A DNA stretch of 64,000 nt from Mesocentrotus franciscanus (Eukaryota > Echinodermata > Echinoidea > Camarodonta > Strongylocentrotidae). A model generated the notes under the pieces. That model was not told the DNA's origin and did no database searches. It worked only from the letters and a program-made list of their open reading frames with translations. A program made the translations under genes and the position numbers. The first letter of the stretch is position 1; every line of letters begins with the position of its first letter. Of the stretch, positions 34,076 through 46,434 are shown in pieces. The DNA lies in contig CP137672.1 in assembly GCA_037976565.1 (NCBI GenBank), forward strand, positions 18,624,335-18,688,334, written 5' to 3'.

Positions 34076-34744
34076 GGAAACAAATATTGATGTAATTTCG
34101 TAGTCCTTTTGTTTTCTAAGGTCTTATTTGAAATGAAAAACTGACAATTAAAAAGTACAGCTAGGAATCTGACTTAAATTTATTATATTAAGAAATGTAT
34201 TAATGTAGTTAAGACGTGTCCAATTATTATTATGGGAAAACAGGAGTGGAAAACTTTCAACTTTTATTTGGCCATTTATATCAATGGTGTGTACATTTAG
34301 AGATTGTGCAACAGCTTGCAATATCGTAAAGAAGGTCTCAACTAGTCAAGACTATATACCTTCGAGCCCCAAACCCACACAGCGTGTACACAACCAAAGC
34401 CCTTGCAACCGTTGGTACATTTAAAAAAAAAAAAGTTTAGACATCAAGTAAAAATTATAGATTTACTCCATTGATAATTGGTCTTATTTATAGTGTCAAC
34501 CATAATCCACCTTTAAAAAAACCAGAGGCTCCTTTCATGTAGGCAACGCTCCCCATTCTGTTACTAGTAATTCCTGAATGACTAACTCTTTTAAAATCAA
34601 GAACAAACATTTACATTCTTGCAGTACTATCTCATGAATCTGCTTGTCTCAAGCTGAGCTCGCCATGTCATGATCTAAGAAAGCCCATAAAAACCCAAGT
34701 TAGACCCATTCCTAAATTTAAGTCTATAGGTCTACATCTAGCTT

Positions 34745-35110
34745 AGGGTTCTAGGACAATTACCCTCTGGGCAATCACCCCCGGAAAATTACCAGCGGGA
34801 CAATTACCCCCCGGAAAATTACGCCCCAGGGACAACCACCCACCCCCGAGGACAATTGCCCCCCGGAAAACTACCCCCTAGGACAATAAATATTACCCTC
34901 CGTGGACAATTACCCCGAAAAAAGTCTGCTTTTATTAAAACCAACTTATTATCGGGGTGGACTTCCCCTGAAATGAACAGAGGGGTATTTTTTTTGTAAT
35001 GGGGGTAATTGTCCTAGGGGGTAATTTCTGGGGGTAATTGTCCTCGCGGTGGATGTCCTTGGGGGTGTTTTCCGGGGGTGATTGTCCAGGGGGTAATTGT
35101 CCTGATACGC
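34745..35110. repeat. Inverted minisatellite, GGACAATTACCCCC units
   Basis: The left half (34745-34920) repeats GGACAATTACCCCC and GGAAAATTACCCCC. The right half (34985-35105) repeats the reverse complement GGGGGTAATTGTCC and variants. About 60 bp of unrelated spacer lies between. The ends AGGACAATTACCC and GGGTAATTGTCCT are inverted. It has no coding content. Confidence 0.85.
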
Positions 35111-36985
35111 TAACTTAGATAATTTATTGATAGTTGGCCTAACCTTGATGTCAACACAGCCTGGAATATAGATTTTACAAGGCCCTAACCGTTAGAACCC
35201 AACTTTTCCATCTTCCTACCTCAATCTAAGCTCTAAAATTAGTTAGACCCAAGTAAAATTGTCTCTTCATGTCATCTCACGAAATGAGCTTAATGAAAGA
35301 GGGGAAAAAAGTTAAAAGAAAAATTACTGCATTGTACTTGGTCTAGTGAAACCCTCAAATAAATTGTCAGATGGCATACAAGACTGACATTGTCGGTCGT
35401 GTAGTCTGTAGTCTAAAAAATAATGAACATTGAAAGAGGGTATTGAAATTTTTTTCATTAATTCTGTTTTCGTTTTAAAGTTCGTTTTAAGTGTTACAGT
35501 GTCAACTGCCAAGGGCTTTTGCTTATTTCAAGATTTTATCCAAACACAAACAATGCATACTTTTCCGCATACCTGTACTTCTTTGACCTTGTGCTACATA
35601 TATATCATAAAATGTTGTGTACAAAATATATAGGAATTTTATTACCTGTTTTTAATGATACGATCAAAGAGTCAGTTTACGAATGAAAATTATTTGTAAA
35701 ATAAAGAGGATTTTCCTTTTAATCCTTTACCTTTCTGTTCCTTTTTTGTTACCATTGCTTACCATTGTTTAATGTTATAATCTGAAATGATCTTGTACAA
35801 AATTTGGAATTCCTTCAAAAAACGTGTATATAGTTGCAATTTGAATATAACAGTGTTATTAATTTACTTATTCATGATGATTATGCTAATTGTATTCGTG
35901 CACACTTTTTGGTGAAACGGAGATCATTAATGAACACCAAGCATGGCACATGCAGGTATATAATTATAGTTTCTGGCCTTCGTTTGTGAGTGTTCGGATT
36001 TTTTCTGGAGTGATTGGAACCCGGAACCTCTCGTACTCCAAACAAGAATATATCCTCATTCGTTTACCAATGTTCAAGATTTTGTACATAATTTGCAACT
36101 TTCTCAAAAATATCTAGCATACTTGACTCATGCTCTAAGCACTGACATAAATTGATCACCATGTTCATTTTTGTGTTGGTGAAGCAATGTGTGATTCAAA
36201 ATACCTCGTCTGTTTGTCACATACAGTGACCGGCGCAGTGAGAGTTAAAAAACTCTTTGAAAATTGAACTTTGTCAATAATTTTTAAGACATGTGCCCCA
36301 GGCAAACCTTGAACCGCCATACGGTATACCCCATGTTTGTGATTCTTTCTCATATAAATTATGTATCTCTATATTCATATGTTGACATTCCTCCTCAGCC
36401 TGGATACCATTCACGATGGAACAGAGGCTGAAAACCGAAGAGATGACTGAACCCACGAGTGATGACAGACCCAATAAAAGGTACAGACATGTTTGTGAGA
36501 GGAAATACAACATGGATACATTGTATGCCATTTTCTCAACATTTATTCCACTGGGGATTGAATTTCCCCTTTTCAAACGGTTCATCTGCCAACAATTAAT
36601 GTCACAATCAAAATAACAGAAATGCAATGAAATTAAAAAGGCGATATCTATACCCGCACTATTGTACAGGGAAGAGGGGAGCGGCTAAACAAAAATGAGA
36701 TACTAAGTAGGGAAACCCCGGGCCCCGGGGCACGTGACCAGCCGGGAGGAAGACATCCAACCGAAGTCCCAGTTTCCTGGGATTACGGATTCCCCTAAAC
36801 AACCTCTCGCACTGAGAGCCCCTCCTTGCCATTGGGCAAACCGCTCTCCCCTGTTATGAACAACAATTAACATAAATATCAATAGCAATAAGCAACCTTG
36901 ACAATTTTCAACCCCAAACATCAATAATAATTTCATAACAGGATGAATTATGATAAGCTTCGATACATCTATCTAGGCCCTGATA
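35111..36985. other. No recognisable gene
   Basis: Short frames occur on both strands. The longest are 36416-36616 plus (66 codons) and 36274-36627 minus (117 codons), which overlap in antisense. The minus frame has a hydrophobic stretch (LLLGLSSLVGSVISSVFSL) that could be a membrane segment, but no family is recognisable and no splice context was found. I do not call a gene. Confidence 0.45.
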
Positions 36986-37099
36986 TTTACATAATTCCAT
37001 CATCCAACAAGGCTCTACTACATACAACTCTTCAGCATATTTTCAAAATAAAGAATGCCCAAAACAGAATTGTCAAATGAATCTTCAATCCCAACCAAC

Positions 37100-37860
37100 C
37101 GAGACTTTGTTACAATTAAGAATACAAGCCCATCCAGCCAACCATAAAACGAATTATTACTAGCCCAGCCAACCATCCATTTAGTGGAACATCACTAGCC
37201 CAACCAACCAAAACTTTGTTCCAATTAAGAATACAAGCCCATCCAGCCAACCATCCATTCATTAAAAGCATCCTCGCCCAACCAACCAACCATTTATTTA
37301 AAATGCATCCAGACTACATCACTACGCCCAACCCCCCAATCTTGCCCACTGTTCCTTATTAATTAAACCCCTTAAAACGAAGTAGGTAATAAACACTCCT
37401 TTTGTATCCCCTTAACCCCCCTTCCTGGACCCCTCCCCACCCCTAGCCCCTAATCTTCCAGGCTACATGACTATGCCTTCCCTCTTTTCATCACCCTTAA
37501 ACAATACTGCCCTCTGTTCATTAATAATAAAACCCCTTAAAACAAGTAGGTAATATACACTCCTTTATATCCCCTTACCCCGACCCCTCCCGAGCCCCTA
37601 ATCATCCAGACTACATCACTACGCCCAACCCCCCAATCTTGCCCACTGTTCCTTATTAATTAAACCCCTTAAAACGAAGTAGGTAATAAACACTCCTTTT
37701 TTATCCCCTTAACGCCCCTTCCCGGACCCCTCCCCCACCACCCCCACCACTCTAGCCCCTAATCATCCAGGCTACATGACTATGCCTTCCCTCTTTTCAT
37801 CACCCTTAAACAATACTGCCCTCTGTTCATTAATAATAAAAAACCCTTAGATTCAATAAC
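37100..37860. repeat. Two-level tandem satellite
   Basis: Units beginning CATCCAGACTACATCACTAC start at 37306 and 37603, a period of about 297 bp. Each contains two related halves of about 150 bp (CCCCTTAAAACGAAGTAGGT and CCCCTTAAAACAAGTAGGT). This is a small higher-order repeat. The stretch 37100-37300 holds CCAACCAACC-type repeats of a different, shorter period. Confidence 0.8.
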
Positions 37861-39540
37861 CAGTGTGTCACTTTAAAATCCGCCTGTGCGCGCCCATGTG
37901 CACGGCCGTATGACACAACGTATGTATTATATGCATGTAGAGCTGTTAACTGAAGTTAGAAACCCAAAATAATAAAACACACTAAAGTATAGGATAACCG
38001 AACTTTCAACTTTGTTTGGGTGACATTTCCGAGCATCCGAATGCTTCCGAAGACGTTGCTTCCAAGACCTATGATGCCGAAGATGACGTTCTGTGTGACG
38101 TCACAGGTCTACTAAATAAAATAATAAAATTCACTTTTTGGCTCAGATATATACTGTTTCGTATGTTTTTCAGCGTTTTAACCCTCTTGAAACCATTCTA
38201 AGGCGTTCAATGCGATACAATGTCAAAATGTTGGCTACAACATACATATCTGGGGCATTTTAGGTCATTACCTGGTATTTTACTACGAAAGTAATTGAGA
38301 GTGTTCCGTTAAAGCCCTAGTCGTGTGGTGCGCCACCTACCGGTGGTTCCGGGAACATTGCGTCAAGCCAAACCAACCAACCATACAATCAATATCATCA
38401 CGTTTTTGTTTTTGGCCACATATGTCTCAAATCTATCCTCCCCGAGCCCCGCTGTGTGCATCTCCCCCTTTCTTTTAGCCCTTTCACTTTCTACTTCTTC
38501 TTTGTTCCTTTCATATTATCTGAGGAGTAGAAGGGTGGGGAGGCGGGAAAAAGAAAACTTCCAACCCCAGTGGAATATGTTGAGCGTGTGAAGCGAATTC
38601 AATTGTTGTGCCGCGCATGCTAAACTTGGAATGCGCGCACTTTACCGGTATCGCGCGCGATGCGCTTAACAATAGTTCGATCTCTTTTGACCTTTCTGCA
38701 CTTTGCTAGCGTAAACAACTTTGACCCTGAACTATATTGTTTACGTTGCATTCTCTCACAAATGCGCTGATTCGATAACTCGAATAATCGAATTAGGCCT
38801 ACCCTTATACAAAAGGACCATGGTACAAGTCCACTGTGATACATGTATAATTGCTAACAATTAGCACTAGTCACAGAATGCCAATGACTGAGTGAGATCA
38901 TAACTTCTTTGAACAGCAATTCAGTTAATTATTTTATAAAATGTCATGTGAATTTACGATTTGTAGTAATAATAACCGATTGTTGATATATGTTGTGAAA
39001 CAAGAATAGAAAGTGCGTTAGTGGAAATGAAAATATGACTTTGTTTTTATTCCCATCGTCCCATAGGGAAATAGTTTAAATGACAAACACCAACCCTGCA
39101 GTTTACAACAAACCTTTTTATTTGTACACTCAAAACAGTAACAATTGTATAGGCCCTACATTTGAACATTTTTTTTAAAGGTAAAATGTTAAAACTTGTT
39201 CCTCTTTTCAATTTTGTCAAAACTTAATTATGTAAAACATGCAAGTACATATTATTGTTTTCAATATCACGTTATTAACAATCGTGATTATTAAAACAAA
39301 ATAATAGTATATAAACACAATTTTATAGACACAGCAACTTAAGTGATATAAACAAATAGAACAGAAAAGGCCCAGCTCATGTTTTGTTACTAACAATGCA
39401 GACCATAATGCTTCTAAATGTGTATGATGGAGTACATGTACATGTACGTGATACTCATTAAACAACGATTTAACGGACAAGTTTAATTAGCTTGTCGTTA
39501 ATAATTTATTGTCGTCTATTTGGGTCACAAGGGCGTTAAC
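37861..39540. other. No recognisable gene
   Basis: This stretch contains a CTGTGTGACGTCACAGG palindrome near 38090, a short pyrimidine tract near 38460 and AT-rich sequence. The frames 38016-38201, 38325-38591 and 39217-39480 have no domain and no splice support. Confidence 0.5.
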
Positions 39541-39550
39541 TCCATATGTA

Positions 39551-39870
39551 AAAGTTTTAGGCCGAAATTCCACTAAAGTGGATCTGTGCGTGTTTTTCTT
39601 TGATCAGCGCGCACAGGTACGTCTCATGAATATTTCATGACCCTACGCGCCAACTGCACACACAGCCACGCAAAGGCGAGTGTGCGGACCAGTCCATTAG
39701 CGAACATATGGAAAAGTTTCAGGCCGAAATTCCACTAAAGTGGATCTGTGCGTGTCTTTCTTTGCTCAGCGCGCACAGGTACGTCTCATGAATAATTCAT
39801 GACCCTACGCGCCAACTGCACACACAGCCACGCAAAGGCGAGTGTGTGGACCAGTCCATTAGCGAATATA
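39551..39870. repeat. 161-bp tandem duplication
   Basis: Two copies begin AAAGTTTTAGGCCGAAATTCC (39551) and AAAGTTTCAGGCCGAAATTCC (39712). They agree at more than 95% through GGACCAGTCCATTAGCGAA. Neither copy has coding content. Confidence 0.85.
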
Positions 39871-41294
39871 GGTAGATTAATCTCAATGTGCAGAGGGATA
39901 ACACATAGTTGTAATGTGTGCACTGAAGATGCATTGGGTAGAGTTGGGAATTTTCTCCATAAAACAGCGTTCAATAATCTCATCTCTTCTTTTTTTATTT
40001 AAATGTGAACATCACTGTTCAACAATACAGCCAATGTATTCATCGCTGACATAAACAAATGAAGCAATGGCAATGAAACCCCCTGTGCAGACAATGGTGC
40101 AGGCTCAGTCCTAGTCATGGCGTGATATGACTCTCTATGCTAATGAGCACGGAGTGTCATTAAATGTGATTGGATGGAATAGATTAATCTTCTTACTTTT
40201 TCAAGGAGTCCGACGAATTTTCTAGACCAATTAGCTTGATTTTGATATATGACAGAGAGGGGAAAATTCCGGACTGGAAAGTGAAAACGCTGTATGCGTA
40301 GGGTAATCCGTTGCTGGGATACAGAGTCTCAAACACGGGGTTATCGATTAGTTTCCTGCTTCGAATTGTGCAAGTACGTGCATTGCTATATAGGGTTGGT
40401 GTCAAAAGTTCACTTGAAAATCTTTCTTTCGAGGCCTAGTCCGACGCAAATACTCAAAATTATTTCCTCATATTCTGGAAAATACAAGAAAAAAATATAG
40501 ACAATAGAAAACCGCTCGCGCCAGCCTTGTATTTTGCAGCATTGCAAATAAGTTACACCAATATCTTTGACAAAAAACGGTTTTTGAAGCCTGTGCCCAT
40601 TGGTTATAGTACATGCGCGCGAGCATGCGTTCGAGACTGGCCAAAATTAGACACCACTTTTCCATATGATAGGTAGATTAAGCTCAATGTACAGAGGGAT
40701 AACACATAGTTGTAATGTGTGCACTGAAGATGCATTGGGTAGAGTTGGGAATTTTCTCCATAAAACAGCGTTCAATAATCTCATCTCTTCTTTTTTTATT
40801 TAAATGTGAACATCACTGTTCAATAATACAGCCAATGTAATCATCGCTGACATAAACAAATGAAGCAATGGCAATGAAACCCCCTGTGCAGACAATGCTG
40901 CAGGCTCAGTCCTAGTCATGACGTGATATGACTCTCTATGCTAATGAGCTCGGAGTGTCACCAAATGTGATTGGATGGAATAGATTAATCTTCTTACTTT
41001 TTCAAGGAGTCCGACGAATTTTCTAGACCAATCAGCTTGATTTTGATATATGACAGAGAGGGAAAATTCCGGACTGGAAAGTGAAAACGCTGTATGCGTA
41101 GGGTAATCCGTTGCTGAGATACAGAGTCTCAAACACGGGGTTATCGATTAGTTTCCTGCTTCGAATTGTGCAAGTACGTGCATTGCTATGGAAGGGTTGG
41201 TGTCAAAATTCACTTTAAAATCTTTCTTTCGAGGCCTAGTCCGACGCAAATACTCAAAATTATTTCCTCATATTCTGGAAAATACAAGAAAAAA
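39870..41294. repeat. 801-bp tandem duplication (units 1 and 2)
   Basis: The unit at 39870-40668 and the one at 40669-41294 are about 97% identical. The second unit continues at 48023-48194 after an inserted 6.7-kb block. A third unit starts at 48202 and is lost by about 48245. The junction AATACAAGAAAAAA is followed by TATAGACAATAG in unit 1 and again at 48026, which shows where the block was inserted. No gene is evident. Confidence 0.88.
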
Positions 41295-42289
41295 CTAGAC
41301 TTTAATTCGTCATGAGAACGAATTAGGTGATCTGTCTTTAATTGTTATTGTTCATGCTCATCTTCAATTCAATGATCCAATATAATGATGTTAATGTAAA
41401 ATGATGTATTAAGATATGAATTGATGAATGAAGTACTGATGAACTGATGAACTGATAGATTGAACTGATGTGAAATGAACTGAATTGATGAGCTAAACTG
41501 ATGAACTGATGAATGAACTGATAGATTGAACTGTGACCTGAACTGAAGTGATAACTTAACTGATGAGCAAAATATTGAGAAATGAATATGATAAAAAACA
41601 TGATCATAATGAAATTTAATGAAAATATAGATATAGAGAAGGAGAGAGGGAGACGAGTTATTGTCATGTAAAAATACATGAGCTGGACCGAGGGAAGAAA
41701 GAAGAATCATGATCAGAATGCATACACTTGGAAGGAGAGAGGATAGTATAAGGAAACATGGTAGGGGTGAAATAAGAATACAAAGGGCAAAATGAAAAGC
41801 TAGAGGAAATTAAAGAAAATTACAATAGATATCGGAGGGAGAACGAGAACCAGAGGCGGGAAATGGAGAGGGTGAGAGAGTATACAATGAGAGGCAGAGA
41901 CAGAGGGAGGCAGAGCAAGAGAGGGAGACAGAGATAGGGAGAGAGTAAAAGAGTAGAGAGAGAGAGAGATGCAGTGAGAGAGCAAGAGAAGGATAGAGGG
42001 CAGAACAAGAGAGAGGAAGGGAAACAGAGCAACAGAGAGCAAGAGAAAGAGATGCAATGGAGAACGATGCTTTTAATATTTCCAGCATAAATAGAATTGA
42101 ATATTTACTATATTATAGAGAAAGAGAGAAGTTATAGACATGTAAACAATTCTATGTCCGCGGGAGAGACGTAAAGATTGCATATACCTGGGCTGAATAA
42201 CTGGAAAGTATAAACGTCTGGGAAGGAGACTAAACATCATAAAAATGGGATGATTTGATATATTCCAACAGACTTGGGAGATTAACCCT

Positions 42290-43760
42290 ATAGGTTTAAT
42301 ACACGACAAGGAATCAGATTTCCCATAGGGTTGTACTCAAACGATTGACATTCTTCTCCCATAGATATAACACGCAAAATTAGGCATTTTATTACATTGT
42401 TTGTGATTGTATATGATAATATGTTATAATAGTCGAAGAAGATCATAAAATCAAATTTAAAACGACGGCAAAAAAAAAAAAATGACCCACCAGGAATCGA
42501 ACTTGGGTCGCCGGAATGGGAGGCAAGTGCTATGACCACTATACCAAAATAATCCACATAGACATTACACGTGAACGGAAAATGGAATTCTCAAATCCCA
42601 CTTTGCAAGTGAAATATGAGCATGATCCCGGCATCTGATCGAAAAATAAAGGGCACACTTGTGATAGCTTATTGTCTCAGCTACAACATACTCGAAGCTC
42701 AGCGAAAACAAAGCTAAAACGACGGAGATATTGCTCGCGAAAGACGGGAATGTAGAATCCAGTTTTGAAAAAAGTCATGTCCCATAGAGAATACACGCAA
42801 AATGTGAAAAATTGACATGCCTCCTTTAATCGCAAAAATACGCCATGATGCCTTTGTCAAAATGAAAAATCGTGGTGACTGCATTTGTAGAGAATTGTCT
42901 CAGCTAGAACATATCAAAATTTGGAAGAAAATCGATCAATATTTACAGAGATACAATCAATTTTCCAAAAATATGCTGACGTCATAATATGCAAATTGAA
43001 ATTTTGAGTTCGGAGGCCATTATGATGACGTCATGAGTTAATTGAGGGTCAAATGAGACATGAAATCATATCTCCGACTCATAATCTATCCAAATATGAA
43101 AAAAATTGGGGTATCCATCCATTCTGAAGAGTTACAATGATTTTGATAGGCATGTTTTTGCCCATGTATTGTGGATAGAGATAGCGCGGTCCGCGGGTGC
43201 TGTCAACTTTGACGGACGCTCATTGCGTTATTACTGGTCAGAAAAAGTGAACAAGGTATCAAAATGCTTGGAAAAATGTGCCAAATTTGATGACAGAAAA
43301 AATTTGGCGATTCTATGTTGTAAAATGCAAAACGCGCGAAAACGCGCGCGCATAAGCGCGCAAATTTTGAAAATGCTTAAAATGGCCTGAAACGTGTGCA
43401 AACAAAATTTGGGACGAATTGGAGCATTTTGAAATTTTGATGCGCGCGTACGCGCGCGTCATGGTGCGCACGCGGATTTTGTCGACATTTTTGTTGACCT
43501 TGACCTAAAATTGATGTATACCAAATATGGTTGATTTTTGATGACTCGTTATCGAGATAAGATATTGACCTGATGTTTACAAAATGGCGCCTGGATGACG
43601 TCACAATGACCCCATGACATTGAGAAGGTTACTTGAACTTGATATTATAGGGACTGATGACTGACAGAAATTCGAAGGAAATTGACCATGTCGATTTCGA
43701 GTAAACGTCTGCACAAAAAAGTGTACGGAAGAAATAAAAATAAATAAATAACTAGAAAAG
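42290..43760. repeat. 1.47-kb module, copy 1
   Basis: This is collinear with 46435-47905. Shared words are GGAATCAGATTTCCCATAGG, TTTGTGATTGTATATG, ATATGCTGACGTCATAATA, GCATGTTTTTGCCCAT and AAATTGACCATGTCGATTTC. A partial third copy lies at 43830-44100. The frame 43106-43390 is not conserved in the other copies, so it is not called a gene. Several TGACGTCA/TGATGTCA sites are spaced through it. Confidence 0.82.
42478..42550 (-). other. tRNA-Gly-like degenerate sequence
   Basis: The minus strand reads TGGTATAGTGGTCATAGC (A-box-like), then CTTGCCTCCCATTC, then AAGTTCGATTCCTGG (B-box-like), then a T run. The acceptor and anticodon stems do not pair, so it is a tRNA-derived relic, not a tRNA gene. 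A weaker relative is at 46618-46695 in module copy 2. Confidence 0.5.
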
Positions 43761-44445
43761 TAATTCGTCATGAGGACGAATTAGGTGGTCTGTCTTTAAA
43801 TCTGGTGAACGCTGATCTTGTTTAGGATTGTCACAGCTACAACATATCGAAATTTGGAAGAAAATCGATCAATATTTACAGAGATACAATCAAATTTCCA
43901 TTAATATGCTGACGTCATAATAAGAAAATTCTTTTTTTGAGTTTCAAGGCCGTTATGATGATGTCACGATATACTTAAGGGCCAAATGAGACATGAAATC
44001 ATATCTCCGACTCATTCTTTATCCAAATTTAAAAAAAATTGGGATCACCAGGTATCCCAAAGCGCCGTTTACTAATGTGTTTCAATTGTGTTTCTCCATG
44101 GTAAACATGGTAGGGGTGAAATAAGAATAAAAAGAGCAAAGGGTAGAGCTATAGAAAATTAAAGAACATTACAAGACATCATAGAGGGAGAACGAGAACC
44201 AGAGGCGGGAAAGGGAAAGGGTGAGAGAGAAGAAAAGAGAAGGGCAGAGGCAGCGAGAGACAGGGAAAGAAAATAAGAGTGAGGCATGGCAAAAGAGGTA
44301 GAGGGAGGCACAAAGAGAGAGAGAGAGAGATAGGGTAAAAGAGTATAGAAAGAGAGAGAGAGAGAGAGAGAAATGCAGAGACAGAGCAAGAGAAGGAGGG
44401 GGGGGGGCAAACAAGAGAGGGGAAGAAAAACAATGCAAGAGAGAG

Positions 44446-46430
44446 AAGTATCTAAGTATCTAAGTATCTTCTCCCGGTTCGGAGGTTGACTGTAACATCT
44501 TTCCATTTCACTCTATCTTCTGCCATTCTAGTGCACTCTTTAGTCCACTCCAGTTCTTGACATTCTCTTCCCAGTTGATTCTGGGTCTTGCTCTCGGTCT
44601 AGTTCCTTCCACCCTTCCCTCCAACACATCCTTTAAGAGGCTCTGGTGCCTTTTAACATGACCAAAGTATTTCACTTTTCTCTCTTTAACTAATCCTACC
44701 AGTGCAATTTGTTTACGCCCTGCCATGTGCAATATCTCTATGTCTGTTTTCATTCGTTTCCAGGTTATTTTCATTTTTCTTCTGTAAATTCACATTTCAA
44801 AAGATGTTATTCTATTTTCAATGGCCTTGCTTATTGTCCATGTTTCTGCTCCATACAGACCATACATAACAGTTTACTAGTCTTAACCTAAGCGCAAATT
44901 TCACCTTTCTATCTGTGAATGAGTATTTCATTGCCAGAAATGTATTCCTAGCTATTTCTATTCTTCTTTTTTTCTGCTTCGCATCTGGCATCATCTGTGA
45001 TATTTTGTCCTAAGTAGATGTCATTACTGACCTGCTCAATAATATGTCCATCGAGTTTCAAACAGATTCTAGGCGTATTCTCTGTTCTACTAAAAATCAT
45101 AGACTTAGTTTTCTTGACATTCATGCATATATAGACCAAACTCTTCACTTTTGACTTTTACAATATCAAATACATGTTGTAAATCTGCTTTATTCTCTGC
45201 GCAAAGTACAGTGTCGTCAGCACAACGTAAATTATTAATATTTACACCCCAATACTAACACCTTTCATATCTGAAATTTCCCTGAATACCAACTCTGTGC
45301 ACAAGTTGAACAGAGATGGGGACATTGCGCATCCCTGACGTACTCCTCTTTGATTTTTGTGTAACCTGTAATTTCATTGTTAATTTTGCTGTCTGCTCCC
45401 AGTAAAGTTTAGATATGAGACGTATGTTTTTACCATCCAGATTAATTTTTTGTAAGCTTTCAATCAATTTGGCGTGGTGAATTTTGTCGAATGCTTTAGA
45501 GTAGTCAATAAAGCACACATATAGTTCTTTGTTTACTAGCTGCAATATACCTTTCTGTCATCATTCTCATACAGAATATGGCTTCTCTAGTACCACTTTG
45601 AGGTCCGAAACCAAACTGTTTCTTTCCTACTTCATTGTCAATTTGAAATTTTATTTTGTCGAGAATGATCTTTAAGAGCAACTTGGTTACATGGCTCATA
45701 AGGCTACTTGTCCGGAAATCTTCACATACACTTGCCTTAGGCTTCTTTGGAATTGTCACAAATATCGACTTTTTCAGATCTTCAGGAATATGACCTGTAT
45801 TGTATATCATTTGGCAAATACTAGTCAAATGTTCAATCCCAAATTCTTTTAAGGCCACAAGTTCATCCCGTGTAATCCCATCCGGGCCTTCAGATTAAGA
45901 AGCTCCCAGTGAATGCAGAGCATGTTTAACTGCTGGTTCAGTATACTTGGACCCTCGTTGTCAGTGATTGGAAGTTATTGACCTCTGTCATCATCAAATA
46001 GGTCTTGGATATATTCTTCCCATCTTTGTTTAATATCTTCCTTTTCAAAGAGGGAAGATGTTCCATCTTTGTTCTTGATACATCCGCTTGCTGCCTTGTT
46101 TTTCTTCTTTTTAAAATGCTTGATTTCTCTGTGCATTTCATTTGTTTGGTTTGTCTTGGAGAAATGCTCTATTGTAACAAATTTTTGAGTTAGCCATTCT
46201 TCTTTTGCTTTTTACATTCATTATCAATTACCTTATTGATGTCTCTGTATGATTTGGAGTTTCTGACTTGCTTTTGCCTCTCCTGCATCAAGTTCAGAAA
46301 CTTTTCTGTCATCCATGGTTGTTTTGCTGGTTTCTTTTTAGTTGGTAGTGTCTTATTTCCATGCTGAATGCTTTTGTCCAAGCATTTCCATTCCACTTCT
46401 AGTTTCTTAACCAATAGACAGATTAACACT
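44446..46430 (-). mobile_element. RTE-like LINE, 5'-truncated
   Basis: This minus-strand LINE is inserted in the second tandem half of the composite block. It ends in a 3' tail of AGATACTT units (44446-44470). Its start near 46430 corresponds to a truncation inside the coding region. Comparison with the first half shows that about 225 bp of target sequence is absent at the insertion point. Confidence 0.75.
44508..46429 (-). pseudogene. RTE-like reverse transcriptase remnant
   Basis: Coding pieces in several frames read: linker PWMTEKFLNLMQERQKQVRN (46429-46190); fingers EDLKKSIFVTIPKKP and KKQFGFGPQSGTREAIFCMR (45858-45505); palm LYVCFIDYSKAFDKIHHAKL (45545-45255); INVKKTKSMIFSRTE-type residues (45148-44948, read as MNVKKTKSMIFSRTE); and C-terminus YFGHVKRHQSLLKDVLEG then TRPRARPRINW (44774-44508). 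FIDYSKAFD and the GHVKRH/RGRPR-like C-terminus are typical of RTE-related LINEs. The xADD motif region is not readable in any frame. The clade call is from motifs only. Confidence 0.8.
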
Positions 46431-46434
46431 ATAT

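Noticed and set aside
36274..36627. A 117-codon minus-strand frame with a hydrophobic stretch
   Set aside because: No recognisable family, no splice support, and it is antisense to another frame; it could be chance.
42478..42550. A tRNA-Gly gene
   Set aside because: A- and B-box-like words are present, but the stems do not pair. It is a relic within a repeat.
43106..43390. A 94-codon plus-strand frame
   Set aside because: It is inside a repeated module and is not kept open in the second copy (near 47290-47540).
41800..44506. Several overlapping minus-strand frames rich in Leu and Ser (41800-42088, 44159-44506)
   Set aside because: They are translations of GA-rich microsatellite in all three frames.
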